Below, one piece after another: positions 36,843 through 44,685 of a stretch of DNA of 64,000 nt. The notes under the pieces were generated by a model. The model saw only the letters and a list, made by a program, of their open reading frames with translations. It had not been told where the DNA came from and ran no database searches. Source of the stretch: Hyphomicrobiales bacterium. Its GTDB lineage: Bacteria > Pseudomonadota > Alphaproteobacteria > Rhizobiales > Xanthobacteraceae. A program made the translations under genes and the position numbers. The stretch is taken from positions 1-64,000 of the forward strand of contig WHTP01000007.1 in NCBI GenBank assembly GCA_009377695.1. The letters are read 5' to 3'. The first letter of the stretch is position 1. The number at the start of each line of letters is the position of its first letter.

Positions 36843-37292
36843 GCTGGGCGCGACGGGAGCGGGAGCCGATGTTTACGCGGCGTTGCGTCCATAAGCGACA
36901 CGGCATTGCGCACGGGCGCCAGCCGGCGATTCTTTTCTTGCTTTTTGCGCTCGGTGTCGAACCCTGCCTTGAATTTGTCCGACACATCTGACACAAGCAC
37001 CGCCCGCTGGACGCGTTGCGTCTCGCGAATAGCCGCTGGCACCGCCACATAGTGAGCCATTTATAGTGAGCCATATAGTGATGTGTGTGTTGGCATGATG
37101 AGGAACCCGATGCGCCACCTTGGCACCATCAACGCGCTTAGCGCCGACGTCCGGTCGATCAGTCGACTGCGCGGTGGCCGCGTCATGCGCGCGTTCAAGC
37201 CGGGTTGCTCCTTGCAGATGCGATCCGGACCGAAACAACCGGATTAGCCGGCGGCGGGCCGCATCCCTCCGCCGAACAGGCAGGAGGGCACC
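36843..37292. other. Intergenic region with degenerate coding traces
   Basis: On the minus strand a frame beginning near 37060 (MAHYVAVPAAIRETQRVQ...) runs into the antisense of the pseudogene and may be a remnant of a lost gene. A short direct repeat, ATAGTGAGCCAT, occurs twice at about 37050-37076. No confident gene. Confidence 0.35.
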
Positions 37293-37604
37293 ATGGCCCG
37301 CAACGACAACAGATATTTCAGGACTGAAGACTTCGAGCGTACGCAACAGCGCGCGGGCGTCGACACGGCTGCCGAATCCTGGCGCGCGCTCGCTAGTATC
37401 ACGGTCGCATCGATGCTGGCGATCGCCGTCGTGATCGGCGCCTTCACACTCATCGACGCCGTCGTCTCGACGCCGCCATCACTGCTGGCACGGAAGGCGC
37501 CTGCATCAAGCAAGATGCCGAGCCGGCGCGCCTGCGTGCTGCCGCCCGACAAGGACTTGAGTGCTCCAATGCAGGTCGATCCTGCGTTGCTCGTGACTGA
37601 CTAG
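37293..37604 (+). CDS. Small single-pass membrane protein
   Basis: A 103-residue protein with a charged N-terminus, one membrane segment (about residues 34-58) and a polar C-terminal part. GGCAGGAGG lies just upstream of the ATG. The stop TAG belongs to the CTAG that opens a hairpin element, so the tail may have been cut by that insertion. No family recognised. Confidence 0.6.
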   Translation: MARNDNRYFRTEDFERTQQRAGVDTAAESWRALASITVASMLAIAVVIGAFTLIDAVVSTPPSLLARKAPASSKMPSRRACVLPPDKDLSAPMQVDPALLVTD

Positions 37605-37676
37605 TGTTGCGGTTCAGACGTTCGCCCTGCCGTGCAGTTGGGTTGCGAGCGAACGTCTGGACCAAAGCCACACTGG
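37601..37676. repeat. CTAG-bounded hairpin element F
   Basis: Palindrome CTAGTGTTGC...GCCACACTGG with inner stem CAGACGTTCGC pairing with GCGAACGTCTG. The right boundary has mutated to CACTGG. The right arm holds the extra CAAAG. Confidence 0.85.
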
Positions 37677-37873
37677 TCGCTCACTCATGGCGTCGACCTT
37701 CATACAGCTTTCGCTCACGCGCCAATTCCTCACCTTCGAGATCGAAGAACGCCTCACGCGCGCGCTCGACCATGAACTTCGGCGCCCGCCCCGACAGAAA
37801 TTCTCATTCCGCATGTCACATTCTGCTCGTCACAGTCGTCATGTCTCCGAAAGCCCCCAAAAAGGAGATAACG

Positions 37874-39118
37874 ATGACACCTAGACGGAACCCCTTCACG
37901 GCCAGTCCCGCAGTGCCTGGCAAGATCCTGATTGTCGGCGGCGGCTTTGCCGGCTTCTGGGCTGCGCTCGCGGCCCGGCGAGTCGCCGGTCCCCAGGCAG
38001 AAGTGACCCTGGTGTCCCCCGAGCCGGTCCTCCAAATCCGGCCACGACTCTACGAGGCGAGGCCGGAGACGCTCGGTGTCCCTCTACTACCGCTCCTGCG
38101 CAAGGTCGACGTCGGCTTCGTGCGCGGCGAGGCAGTCCGGCTCGACACCGCCGCCAAAGCCGCGACGCTCGCCGCGGGCGACCGCCTCGCCTATGACCGC
38201 TTGGTCGTCGCGACAGGCAGCCGCATGCGTCGGCCCCCGGTGCCAGGCGCCGAGGCGGCGTTTTCGGTTGACACCCAAGTGGAGGCGATCGCCTTCGACC
38301 GACGTCTGGGCGAGATCGTCCGTGACGTCGCGGAGCCAACCATCGCCGTCGTCGGCGCTGGCTTCACCGGCGTCGAGCTCGCGCTCGAGCTGCGCGACCG
38401 GCTGTTGGCGCACGGCGCCAATGATGCGGCCGAGCGACTGCGCATCGTACTGATCGACCGTGCCGAGACCATCGGGCCGGAGCTCGGGCCTGGGCCGCGT
38501 CCGGAGATCGAGGCGGCGCTGGCGGCCGCCGGTGTTGAACTGCGCCTCGGCGCCGCAGTGCGAGCCTTGGCGGCAGACCGCGTCAGCTTCACTGACGACA
38601 GTGTTCTCGCTGCCGACGCCGTGGTGCTGGCGACCGGCATGGCCGCCTCGCCTTTCGCGGCCCAAGTCCCCGGCAGGCGGGATGAGCTCGGCCGGGTCGT
38701 CGTCGATACTGCCCTGAGAGCGCCCGCCGCGCCCGAGGTCTTCGTTGCCGGCGACGCCGGGGCGGCTGACACCGGCGATGGGCACCGGACGCTGCAGTCG
38801 TGCCAGCACGCCGGCCAGCTCGGCCGCGTTGCCGGCGAGAACGCGGCGCGCGACCTGCTTGGCCTGCCGCTTATGCCCTACACGCAACTGCGTTACCTTA
38901 CCTGCCTGGACCTCGGCCGCTCCGGTGCCGTCATCACCGAAGGCTGGGAGCGGCGGGTCGAGAAAACTGGCAGCGAGGGCAAGGCGGTGAAACGGCGGAT
39001 CAATACGCAAGTCATTTATCCGCCGGCCGATGGCACGGCTGAAGCGCTGCTCGCAAGCTCCAGCACCAACCTTGCCGAAAGGCAGGCGCCGTTGAAGCTC
39101 AAGACGAAGGCGGCGTAA
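37874..39118 (+). CDS. FAD/NAD(P)-dependent oxidoreductase (NDH-2-like)
   Basis: A 414-residue two-dinucleotide-fold flavoprotein. The FAD-binding ILIVGGGFAGFWAALAA is near residues 18-34, the NAD-binding IAVVGAGFTGVELALEL near residues 157-173, and the FAD-contact VFVAGDAGAAD further on. It resembles type II NADH dehydrogenases and carotenoid/thioredoxin-reductase-like oxidoreductases. AAAGGAG just before ATG 37874 fixes the start. It is followed by the remnant of an ECF41-type sigma gene; oxidoreductases of this kind are typical ECF41 partner genes, so it was probably under that regulator. Confidence 0.88.
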   Translation: MTPRRNPFTASPAVPGKILIVGGGFAGFWAALAARRVAGPQAEVTLVSPEPVLQIRPRLYEARPETLGVPLLPLLRKVDVGFVRGEAVRLDTAAKAATLAAGDRLAYDRLVVATGSRMRRPPVPGAEAAFSVDTQVEAIAFDRRLGEIVRDVAEPTIAVVGAGFTGVELALELRDRLLAHGANDAAERLRIVLIDRAETIGPELGPGPRPEIEAALAAAGVELRLGAAVRALAADRVSFTDDSVLAADAVVLATGMAASPFAAQVPGRRDELGRVVVDTALRAPAAPEVFVAGDAGAADTGDGHRTLQSCQHAGQLGRVAGENAARDLLGLPLMPYTQLRYLTCLDLGRSGAVITEGWERRVEKTGSEGKAVKRRINTQVIYPPADGTAEALLASSSTNLAERQAPLKLKTKAA

Positions 39119-39214
39119 TGGCACCGGCATCGAGCCGGGACGCGGCTGTCGAGATCCAGCCGCGTGTCGCCAGATCGCAAGTCGCGCTCGTGCCCATGTT
39201 CGTGCGAACCGACC

Positions 39215-39542
39215 ACGCTATCCAGTGCCGAAGGAACGAGGTTTGGAGATCGCGGTAGCTTTCGCCGCGTCCCGCGACGGCGAGATGGAGCGCCTGCGTG
39301 CGCTGCTACGTGGCGCCGGTCGCCGGACTCGACAACGTCATGCGGCTGTTCGCGATGTTCGCGTCTGCCTTTGCCGAAGCCGGCCTCGCCTCGTGCGCTA
39401 TGGCTTTGCCAACGGCCTGCCCGGGTTTATCACCATTGAGCGGGGCGACGTCCTCCAGACCACCGCTCTGGAGATTGGGCATGGTCGCATTGTCGGCGTT
39501 ACGTGGTGCGAAATCCAGACAAGCTCAGACACATGGCGGAAA
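39215..39542 (+). pseudogene. Decayed ECF41-type (SigJ-like) sigma factor gene
   Basis: Only the C-terminal SnoaL-like extension is left, split over three frames. Pieces are LEIAVAFAASRDGEMERLRA, then AGLDNVMRLFAMFASAFAE one frame over, then YGFANGLPGF...LQTTALEIGHGRIVGV, then VVRNPDKLRHMAE after another one-base loss. The end pattern (LQTTALEI...GRIV...VRNPDKLRH) is characteristic of ECF41 sigma factors. Sigma domains 2 and 4 are gone. A transposon-like element interrupts the last codons; the tail GAAACTCTGCATTGA resumes at 40829. Confidence 0.8.
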
Positions 39543-39551
39543 GGTAGTGTC

Positions 39552-39746
39552 CTAATTTGAGCGAATAGACTGCAATGCGCGGCCCATTATTGCTCCCAAG
39601 ATTGCCCCGATAAACATATTGACTGTTGCGCGCCCAAGGCCGCCTGACGAAAAGTTTCCCCCGGATTCAAAGACGTACCAAGCGAAGGCGATTATTGCGC
39701 CAAAGATTGCCATGCGCCCGACAGTCCAAAACGCAGGATCGTCCAC
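39552..39746 (-). CDS. Small membrane protein in mobile element
   Basis: A 64-residue protein with two hydrophobic segments (about residues 10-26 and 38-55) separated by a Gly/Ser loop. It starts at GTG with a perfect GGAGGT five bases upstream; that Shine-Dalgarno overlaps the stop of the DUF262-like gene, so the two are coupled. The 3' end lies inside the element's terminal inverted repeat. Function unknown. Confidence 0.65.
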   Translation of the reverse strand: MDDPAFWTVGRMAIFGAIIAFAWYVFESGGNFSSGGLGRATVNMFIGAILGAIMGRALQSIRSN

Positions 39747-39749
39747 TTT

Positions 39750-40186
39750 CTACCTCCCTACTGCGAAGTTTGCTCCACCAATTCCTCTAGTAAGGAACCG
39801 CCCTAGAGTTCGTATTCGTTGCACTCCATCCACAATTTCCAACCGCCGGGCGTTGGCGGGGTCTTCGCTGTCGCTTACATCCGCCACAAATAGGAACGGT
39901 ATCGGCAAGCCGATGAGCATCGACTCGATGAACCTTGACTGGTTCTTCTCGTACCAGACGAGTTCGCGTTGATAATCCGGTACATAATTTCGTTCTTTTC
40001 TTCTTCCCTGCCGATCAAATATTTTTGCACCACAACTTCGGCGGGGTACTCGCGAACAATGTACCTTACATCACGGATGTTTTTGACTATCTCTGCTTCC
40101 GCTGAGTCGATCTCCGATGGAGTCCGAGTGGGTTTCTGTGAGGCAAAAAGATGCCCCTCATCGTCATCTAAGAAAAGGTCCGCCAT
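39750..40186 (-). pseudogene. Frameshifted DUF262 (GmrSD N-terminal-like) gene
   Basis: The first frame gives about 70 residues (MADLFLDDDEGHLF... to REEEKNEI). Near 39985 the family reading passes to another frame: VPDYQRELVWYEKNQ, then RFIESMLIGLPIPFLFV and LEIVDGVQRIRTL, all hallmarks of DUF262. Adding one T in AAATTATG restores a continuous frame of about 145 residues. DUF262 is a ParB-like nuclease domain found in GmrSD modification-dependent restriction enzymes and other defence proteins, but those are several hundred residues long, so this version is short as well as broken. Confidence 0.75.
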
Positions 40187-40248
40187 GCAACGCCTTCGTG
40201 ACCCGCACGGCTATTATACCGTCAATCGAGGGTTGTGCTAGGGTAGTC

Positions 40249-40560
40249 ATGATGACCGGCGTTGGAGTAACCAGCGATCAGCTAAAGCGTGCCGTAGAGA
40301 CCCAACACGGTTGCACGGCCACGCTCGCCCAATCTGTGCCGGTCAAAGAAACGTTTGAAGGCAAGACTGTGTGGGAAGGCGTGGTGCATGTCTTCTCAAT
40401 CCACGGCCACCCCAAAGCGAACAAGGCCTATGCTTGGTCATCCCCAATAGAGGGAAGCGATAAGCGGCGGTTTTTTGCCGTGCTGCATCAGCCGCCGGTT
40501 ACGTCACCGGCGGAGGCCGTCAGGGCGGCAATAGTGGCAGAGCAAAGGGCGGCCCGATGA
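40249..40560 (+). CDS. Hypothetical cargo protein of mobile element
   Basis: A 103-residue soluble protein of mixed alpha/beta character with conserved-looking segments VKETFEGKTVWEGVVHVF and RRFFAVLHQPPV. AGGGTAG precedes the ATG (a second ATG follows at once). It is divergent from the DUF262-like gene, with about 60 bases between starts that must hold both promoters. Its stop overlaps the next gene by four bases. Confidence 0.7.
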   Translation: MMTGVGVTSDQLKRAVETQHGCTATLAQSVPVKETFEGKTVWEGVVHVFSIHGHPKANKAYAWSSPIEGSDKRRFFAVLHQPPVTSPAEAVRAAIVAEQRAAR

Positions 40561-40802
40561 GCACCTTCTTAGGCTGGGCACTCCTAATCTTTCAAATTCT
40601 ATTCTGTGTCGCGGCTGTTGGCACGTTTGCGTATGCTAGGAGCGACGATCCACGCCTCAGAAATTATCTGGCGTCGGCAACGTCCCTTTCGGCCGCAGCC
40701 GGTTCCTTTTACCTTGATGCTTGGTGGCCGCTCGCCGTTGGTTTTGGACTTCTATGGGTCTACAAACTGATGAGGTTGGACCCAGCCGGTGGACGTCGCT
40801 GA
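40557..40802 (+). CDS. Small membrane cargo protein of mobile element
   Basis: An 81-residue protein with two or three hydrophobic segments (about residues 4-25, 38-52 and 54-69) and a basic tail. It overlaps the preceding gene by ATGA and stops five bases before the right inverted repeat, so the pair forms a tight operon filling the element. Function unknown. Confidence 0.65.
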   Translation: MSTFLGWALLIFQILFCVAAVGTFAYARSDDPRLRNYLASATSLSAAAGSFYLDAWWPLAVGFGLLWVYKLMRLDPAGGRR

Positions 40803-40872
40803 AATTCAAATTAGGACACTACCGGCGGAAACTCTGCATTGACTTGAGCCGAGCTTCCGCCTGTATTCGCGA

Positions 40873-41889
40873 TCAGTCGACGAAGCCCTTGCCCGCGAGC
40901 CACTTCTGAATCAGCGCGGCCACCTCGTCGCTGTTGCGGTCCATCATGACCATATGGCTGTTGCCCCTGAGGCCGGCGTCAGGCAGATCGATAACATCGA
41001 TGCTGCCGCCCGCGGCCTTGAGCACACCGGCATAGTCGACGCCGCCCTGGCGAATTTTGGACCAGCGCGGATGATCCTTGGCGAAGTCGCCATAGATCAT
41101 CGCGATGGGCGTCGACTTGATCGAGGCGACCTTGCTGCGGTCGCCGCCCCGTGTCGGCTCGACCGCCACCAGCGCCTTGACCTTGTCTGGCCGCGCTTCC
41201 AGCACTTGGTAGCCAAACGTGCCCGACTGGCTATGCACCATGACCACGCACGGGCACACCTTGTCGACCAGCGCGATATAGGCGGCCACGATCTGCTTGT
41301 CGGTCGTCACCCAGCGCGGCACGCCCTGCTTCATGAACTGCTCGTAGGCCTCGATCGGAAACTGCGTTCCCGGATAGGTCTTGCGCTTGGCCTTGTCCGG
41401 TGACCACGAACCGGCCGGGCCGATCCTGAACCGTTCCCAGGGATCGCCGAGCGGCAGGAAGACGGGCTCACCTTTGAACTGATTGGTCCAGCCCGAGCGG
41501 CCGCGCTCCATCGCATCGGAGACGTAGACGTCCCAACCCTGACGCAGGAAGTAGTTCATCCATCCCGGCTTCCCGTCAGGCTTGGTCTCATAGGTGACGC
41601 CCGACAGGCCGCCGCCGTGCCACATCAAGAGCGGCAACTTGCCCTTGCGGTTCTGCACGAGGAAGTACTGAGAGTACATCTGCTCGACCTGATACGTCCC
41701 ATTCGGGTCCACCTTGGCCGGCACGCCCCCCGGCGTGAACACGATCTCCTTGATCGGCTGTCCCGTGATCTCGATGTGCCTGCCGCCGACATGGAACGAG
41801 CCCATGTCGCGCAACGCAATCGGCTGCTGGGCGAGCGCAGTTGTCGCAATAAGCGCCGTCGCAGCGGCGGCCACAGCTATCCTCAGCAT
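40873..41889 (-). CDS. Exported alpha/beta hydrolase, esterase 713-like
   Basis: A 338-residue secreted or periplasmic hydrolase with a signal peptide ending ALAQ (residue 21). The early GSFHVGGRHIEITG, the oxyanion region MWHGGGLSGVTYE, and the VHSQSG nucleophile segment (Ser near 220) match the esterase 713 group, which uses GxSxxG instead of GxSxG. The catalytic His is likely in GNSHMVMMD near the end. The start follows GGGAGGGG. The physiological ester is unknown. Confidence 0.82.
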   Translation of the reverse strand: MLRIAVAAAATALIATTALAQQPIALRDMGSFHVGGRHIEITGQPIKEIVFTPGGVPAKVDPNGTYQVEQMYSQYFLVQNRKGKLPLLMWHGGGLSGVTYETKPDGKPGWMNYFLRQGWDVYVSDAMERGRSGWTNQFKGEPVFLPLGDPWERFRIGPAGSWSPDKAKRKTYPGTQFPIEAYEQFMKQGVPRWVTTDKQIVAAYIALVDKVCPCVVMVHSQSGTFGYQVLEARPDKVKALVAVEPTRGGDRSKVASIKSTPIAMIYGDFAKDHPRWSKIRQGGVDYAGVLKAAGGSIDVIDLPDAGLRGNSHMVMMDRNSDEVAALIQKWLAGKGFVD

Positions 41890-41996
41890 GGATCCCCTCC
41901 CGTTTTCTTGAGTCCCAGGCAGTCTTAGCACGTAGCCGCAAGGGTACACGACCCGACATCCTGGCGCGACCACCGATCTTGATCATCGCGGCGTCG

Positions 41997-42431
41997 TCAG
42001 TCCACCAGCCCATGCCGGCGATAGACGCCCATCTCGTCGCCGGCGACGAACGCAAAAATCCGCGAGCGCCCGTCGCGCGTCTGCAGCATGTAGGTGAGGT
42101 CGAAATCAATGCTCACCGTTTCGCCGCTCTTCTTTTGATAATCGGCGCGATAGTGGACCTTCGCCATGTGATGCCGGTCGTCGATCGGCGTCACCTCGAC
42201 GCGCCGCACCGACATCTTCCGCGTGCCGATCGACTTGTAGAAGGCATAGCCGTTGTCGAGCGCTGCCCGGAAGCTGTCGTCGTTCTTGCCGCAGGCGACG
42301 CCGTCGGGCCCGGCAGCGACGAAGCAGTCGGCGAAGCTTGAAGCGATCGCATCGTAGTCCACGCGATCACCGAGCGAGCGGTTATAGGCTTCGGCATAGT
42401 CGTGAAAGAAGCGATCGAAATCAGGTTGCAT
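41997..42431 (-). CDS. NTF2/SnoaL-like fold hypothetical protein
   Basis: A 144-residue protein with the helix-sheet pattern of NTF2-like proteins: N-terminal helices (FDRFFHDYAEAYNRS), then strands around KMSVRRVEVTPI, HMAKVHYRADY and VSIDFDLTYMLQ. Members range from enzymes to binding proteins; no catalytic set is evident. Confidence 0.6.
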   Translation of the reverse strand: MQPDFDRFFHDYAEAYNRSLGDRVDYDAIASSFADCFVAAGPDGVACGKNDDSFRAALDNGYAFYKSIGTRKMSVRRVEVTPIDDRHHMAKVHYRADYQKKSGETVSIDFDLTYMLQTRDGRSRIFAFVAGDEMGVYRRHGLVD

Positions 42432-42584
42432 GTGCCCTCGCCATCAATGTCTTTGCGTCAACGCGGCGGCAAGCGGCAGGTTCGATTCCTAATCGAGCAG
42501 CGAAAGCGCGACGTTTGAAGCGCTCCGGCGTCTGGTCGCCGCCTGAGCGCCCTCATCAGTCAACATGGACGCGCAGCCTCTGTC

Positions 42585-43430
42585 CTACGGCTTGTTTGCA
42601 GGCACCGCGCGCAGGGCGGGACGCGGCATTGACGTCACGAACGCCGCCACGTCCCAAGCCTCCTGCACGGTCAGGATCGGTTCGCGATAATCGGATCCGA
42701 CCGGCATGTTGGCATGAATGAAGGCTGCCGCCCCGCCGATGTGGCTCATGCCGGCTCCAGAATTGAATGAGTTGTCACCCCAGAGCGGCGGAATCTCGTA
42801 GCCGAACGCTGGAGCCATCGCCGGTTCGCCCTGGCCGTCATCCTTGTGGCACTTCATGCAATGGCTGGCGTACACCTTGGCGCCTTCAACACGGTCAGGT
42901 GCGCGCGCCGGCGCGCTCAGCGGCGGCAGTCCCATGCCCGCGACGCGCACGCCCTGCGGCGTCTTCCTGCTGATGAACCGGAGATAGGCGACAAATGCCT
43001 CCATCTCACGGCCGTTCTCGGGCAACATTGATCCGTTCATGCTCCGTGTCATGCAGCGATTGATCCGCTGCGCGACAGACATGATATGCTCGTCGATCAT
43101 CATGGGATAGCTCGCGAACGTCGACACCAACGGAAGGCCGAACGGCTTGAGGCCGCTGTTGATGTGACAATGCGAACACGAAAGATCGTTGCCGGCATAT
43201 CGCTTGGCGGGATCGGTGGCGCTCTTGCCGATATGGCGCGCGGTGTCGGAGACAAGCTGCCCCCCGTAACGGATGAGGTCGGTTTCCGGTCCCGGCGGCA
43301 GCGCCGAGATGTCGTGGCCGGCATACCAGTTCGTGGGCCATCCCCAGATCGCGTAGCCCGTCGCGAGTCCCGCGCCCGCCGCGACAAGGACGGCAGCGAC
43401 CGCTGCGGTCTTCTGAAAATTCGATCGCAT
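42585..43430 (-). CDS. Dihaem cytochrome c, thiosulfate dehydrogenase (TsdA)-like
   Basis: A 281-residue periplasmic protein with an N-terminal hydrophobic signal or anchor (about residues 9-28). Two haem sites are visible: CSHCH at 85-89 and CMKCH at 192-196. Segments between them (GLKPFGLPLVSTFASYPMM, RINRCMTRSMNG, EMEAFVAYLRFIS) match TsdA, which oxidises thiosulfate to tetrathionate or reduces tetrathionate. The Cys in INRCM is at the place of the axial cysteine ligand proposed for TsdA. No other sulfur-oxidation gene lies nearby. The frame is open well upstream, but that part has no signal sequence. Confidence 0.82.
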   Translation of the reverse strand: MRSNFQKTAAVAAVLVAAGAGLATGYAIWGWPTNWYAGHDISALPPGPETDLIRYGGQLVSDTARHIGKSATDPAKRYAGNDLSCSHCHINSGLKPFGLPLVSTFASYPMMIDEHIMSVAQRINRCMTRSMNGSMLPENGREMEAFVAYLRFISRKTPQGVRVAGMGLPPLSAPARAPDRVEGAKVYASHCMKCHKDDGQGEPAMAPAFGYEIPPLWGDNSFNSGAGMSHIGGAAAFIHANMPVGSDYREPILTVQEAWDVAAFVTSMPRPALRAVPANKP

Positions 43431-43675
43431 CGCCCTGACCTCGGACTGACCTCGGAGAAGGGACGATAACCGGCAAATCCTGAACGGATTGCACAACAAA
43501 CATCGCCAAATTGCGCTTGCCTTGGCAAAGCCGGTGCATGCGTCTTCCTGGGATGGCGGATGTTGCAGCCCAAGCCCCTCCGCCGTCATTGCTGGCTTGC
43601 CCCGGCAATTCATCTTTCTCGCAAATGATGGAACGCGCCGGTCAAGCCCACGCGTGACCGAACTCAGATTCAATT

Positions 43676-44656
43676 CTAGATCTTGATCCCCGTCTCCCGG
43701 ACGACGCGCCGCCACTTGTCGTAGTCGTGACGGATCCGGGCGTCGAATTCCTGCGGCGTGTTGACCTTCGCCGCCACGGCGCCGAGCTCTTGCAGGCGCT
43801 GGACGATCGCCGGCTCCTGCACGAATGTCGCGAGCGGCGCGGCGATCCTGGTGCGGATGTCGGCTGGCGTCCCGGCCGGCACCATGATGCCGAGCCATGA
43901 GGTGACGTCGAATCCCGGCAGCGTCTCGGCGATCGCGGGCAGGTCCCGCAGGAACGGTACCCGTTCGGCCGTCGTGACGCCGAGCGCGCGCAGCTTGCCC
44001 TGCTGCACCAGCGGCAGCACCGACGGCAGCGTGTCGAACATCATGTCGACATGGCCGCCGAGCAGTGACGGCAGCGCCGGTCCGCTGCCGGTGTAGGGAA
44101 CATGCAGGATGTCGGTCTTGGTCAGCCGCTTGAACCATTCGGCCGAGAGGTGCGGCGACGCACCGAAGCCCGTGCTCGCGTAGCTGAATTTGCCGGGCGC
44201 CGCGCGTACCAACGCGATCAATGTCGCGACGTCCTTCGCCGGAACGCCGGAGCGCACGACCAGGAGATTGGGGAAGCTCGCGATCAGCGTAACCGCCGCG
44301 AGGTCGCGTTGCGGATCATAGGGCAGATCGCTGCGCAGATGCGGCAAGAGCGTCGTGGTGGTGCCGGTGCCCATCAGCAACGTGTGCCCATCGGGTGTCG
44401 CCTTGGTGGCAGCCGCCGTCCCGATCGCGCCCGCGGCGCCCGACACATTCTCAACCACCACGGCGCGCCCAAAGGCGCGGCTCAGGCGTTCGGCGACGAG
44501 CCGCGCCAGGATGTCCGTCGCGCCGCCGGCCGGGAACGGCACGATGATGCGGACGGTCTTTTCCGGATAGGTGGCGGCCGGCTGCGCCGACGTGCTGGAG
44601 ACGGCGAGCATTGCCGCAAGCAATGCAGCGGTGCTTGCGGCCCGATGCCCATTCAT
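43676..44656 (-). CDS. Bug/TctC family receptor
   Basis: A protein of about 326 residues with a signal peptide (ending STSAQ), then TVRIIVPFPAGGATDILARL, VENVSGAAGAIGTAAATKA and VPYTGSGPALPSLLGGHVDM. ATG 44656 is chosen because GGGGAGACGAG lies upstream. It lies downstream of another receptor and two hydrolase genes on the same strand, probably one transcript. Confidence 0.9.
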   Translation of the reverse strand: MNGHRAASTAALLAAMLAVSSTSAQPAATYPEKTVRIIVPFPAGGATDILARLVAERLSRAFGRAVVVENVSGAAGAIGTAAATKATPDGHTLLMGTGTTTTLLPHLRSDLPYDPQRDLAAVTLIASFPNLLVVRSGVPAKDVATLIALVRAAPGKFSYASTGFGASPHLSAEWFKRLTKTDILHVPYTGSGPALPSLLGGHVDMMFDTLPSVLPLVQQGKLRALGVTTAERVPFLRDLPAIAETLPGFDVTSWLGIMVPAGTPADIRTRIAAPLATFVQEPAIVQRLQELGAVAAKVNTPQEFDARIRHDYDKWRRVVRETGIKI

Positions 44657-44685
44657 CGCTCGTCTCCCCTCGCGCCTATGCCCGC

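Larger units (their letters stand above)
39543..40824. mobile_element. Transposase-less transposon-like element with small-gene cargo
   Basis: A 1282-bp unit with perfect 18-bp terminal inverted repeats, GGTAGTGTCCTAATTTGA (39543-39560) and its complement (40807-40824). It is flanked by an 8-bp direct repeat, GGCGGAAA (39535-39542 and 40825-40832). GC content is clearly lower than the surroundings. It carries two leftward genes (a DUF262-like gene with a frameshift and a small membrane protein) and two rightward genes. No transposase is encoded, so movement would need an enzyme acting in trans. An 8-bp duplication fits families such as IS1595 or IS66, but the family is not established here. 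Confidence 0.9.

Noticed and set aside
36530..37060. Minus-strand frame of 176 residues starting MAHYVAVPAAIRETQ
   Set aside because: Its second half is antisense to the deleted gene copy and it lacks a good ribosome site; kept only as a note on the intergenic region.
42470..42510. GGTTCGATTCC resembling a tRNA T-arm
   Set aside because: The flanking bases do not form the five-base T stem, and no anticodon arm, D arm or acceptor stem is present.
43440..44138. Longer N-terminal extension of the dihaem cytochrome frame
   Set aside because: The extension is antisense-like Arg/Ala-rich sequence overlapping the receptor gene; the signal sequence begins at the ATG at 43430.
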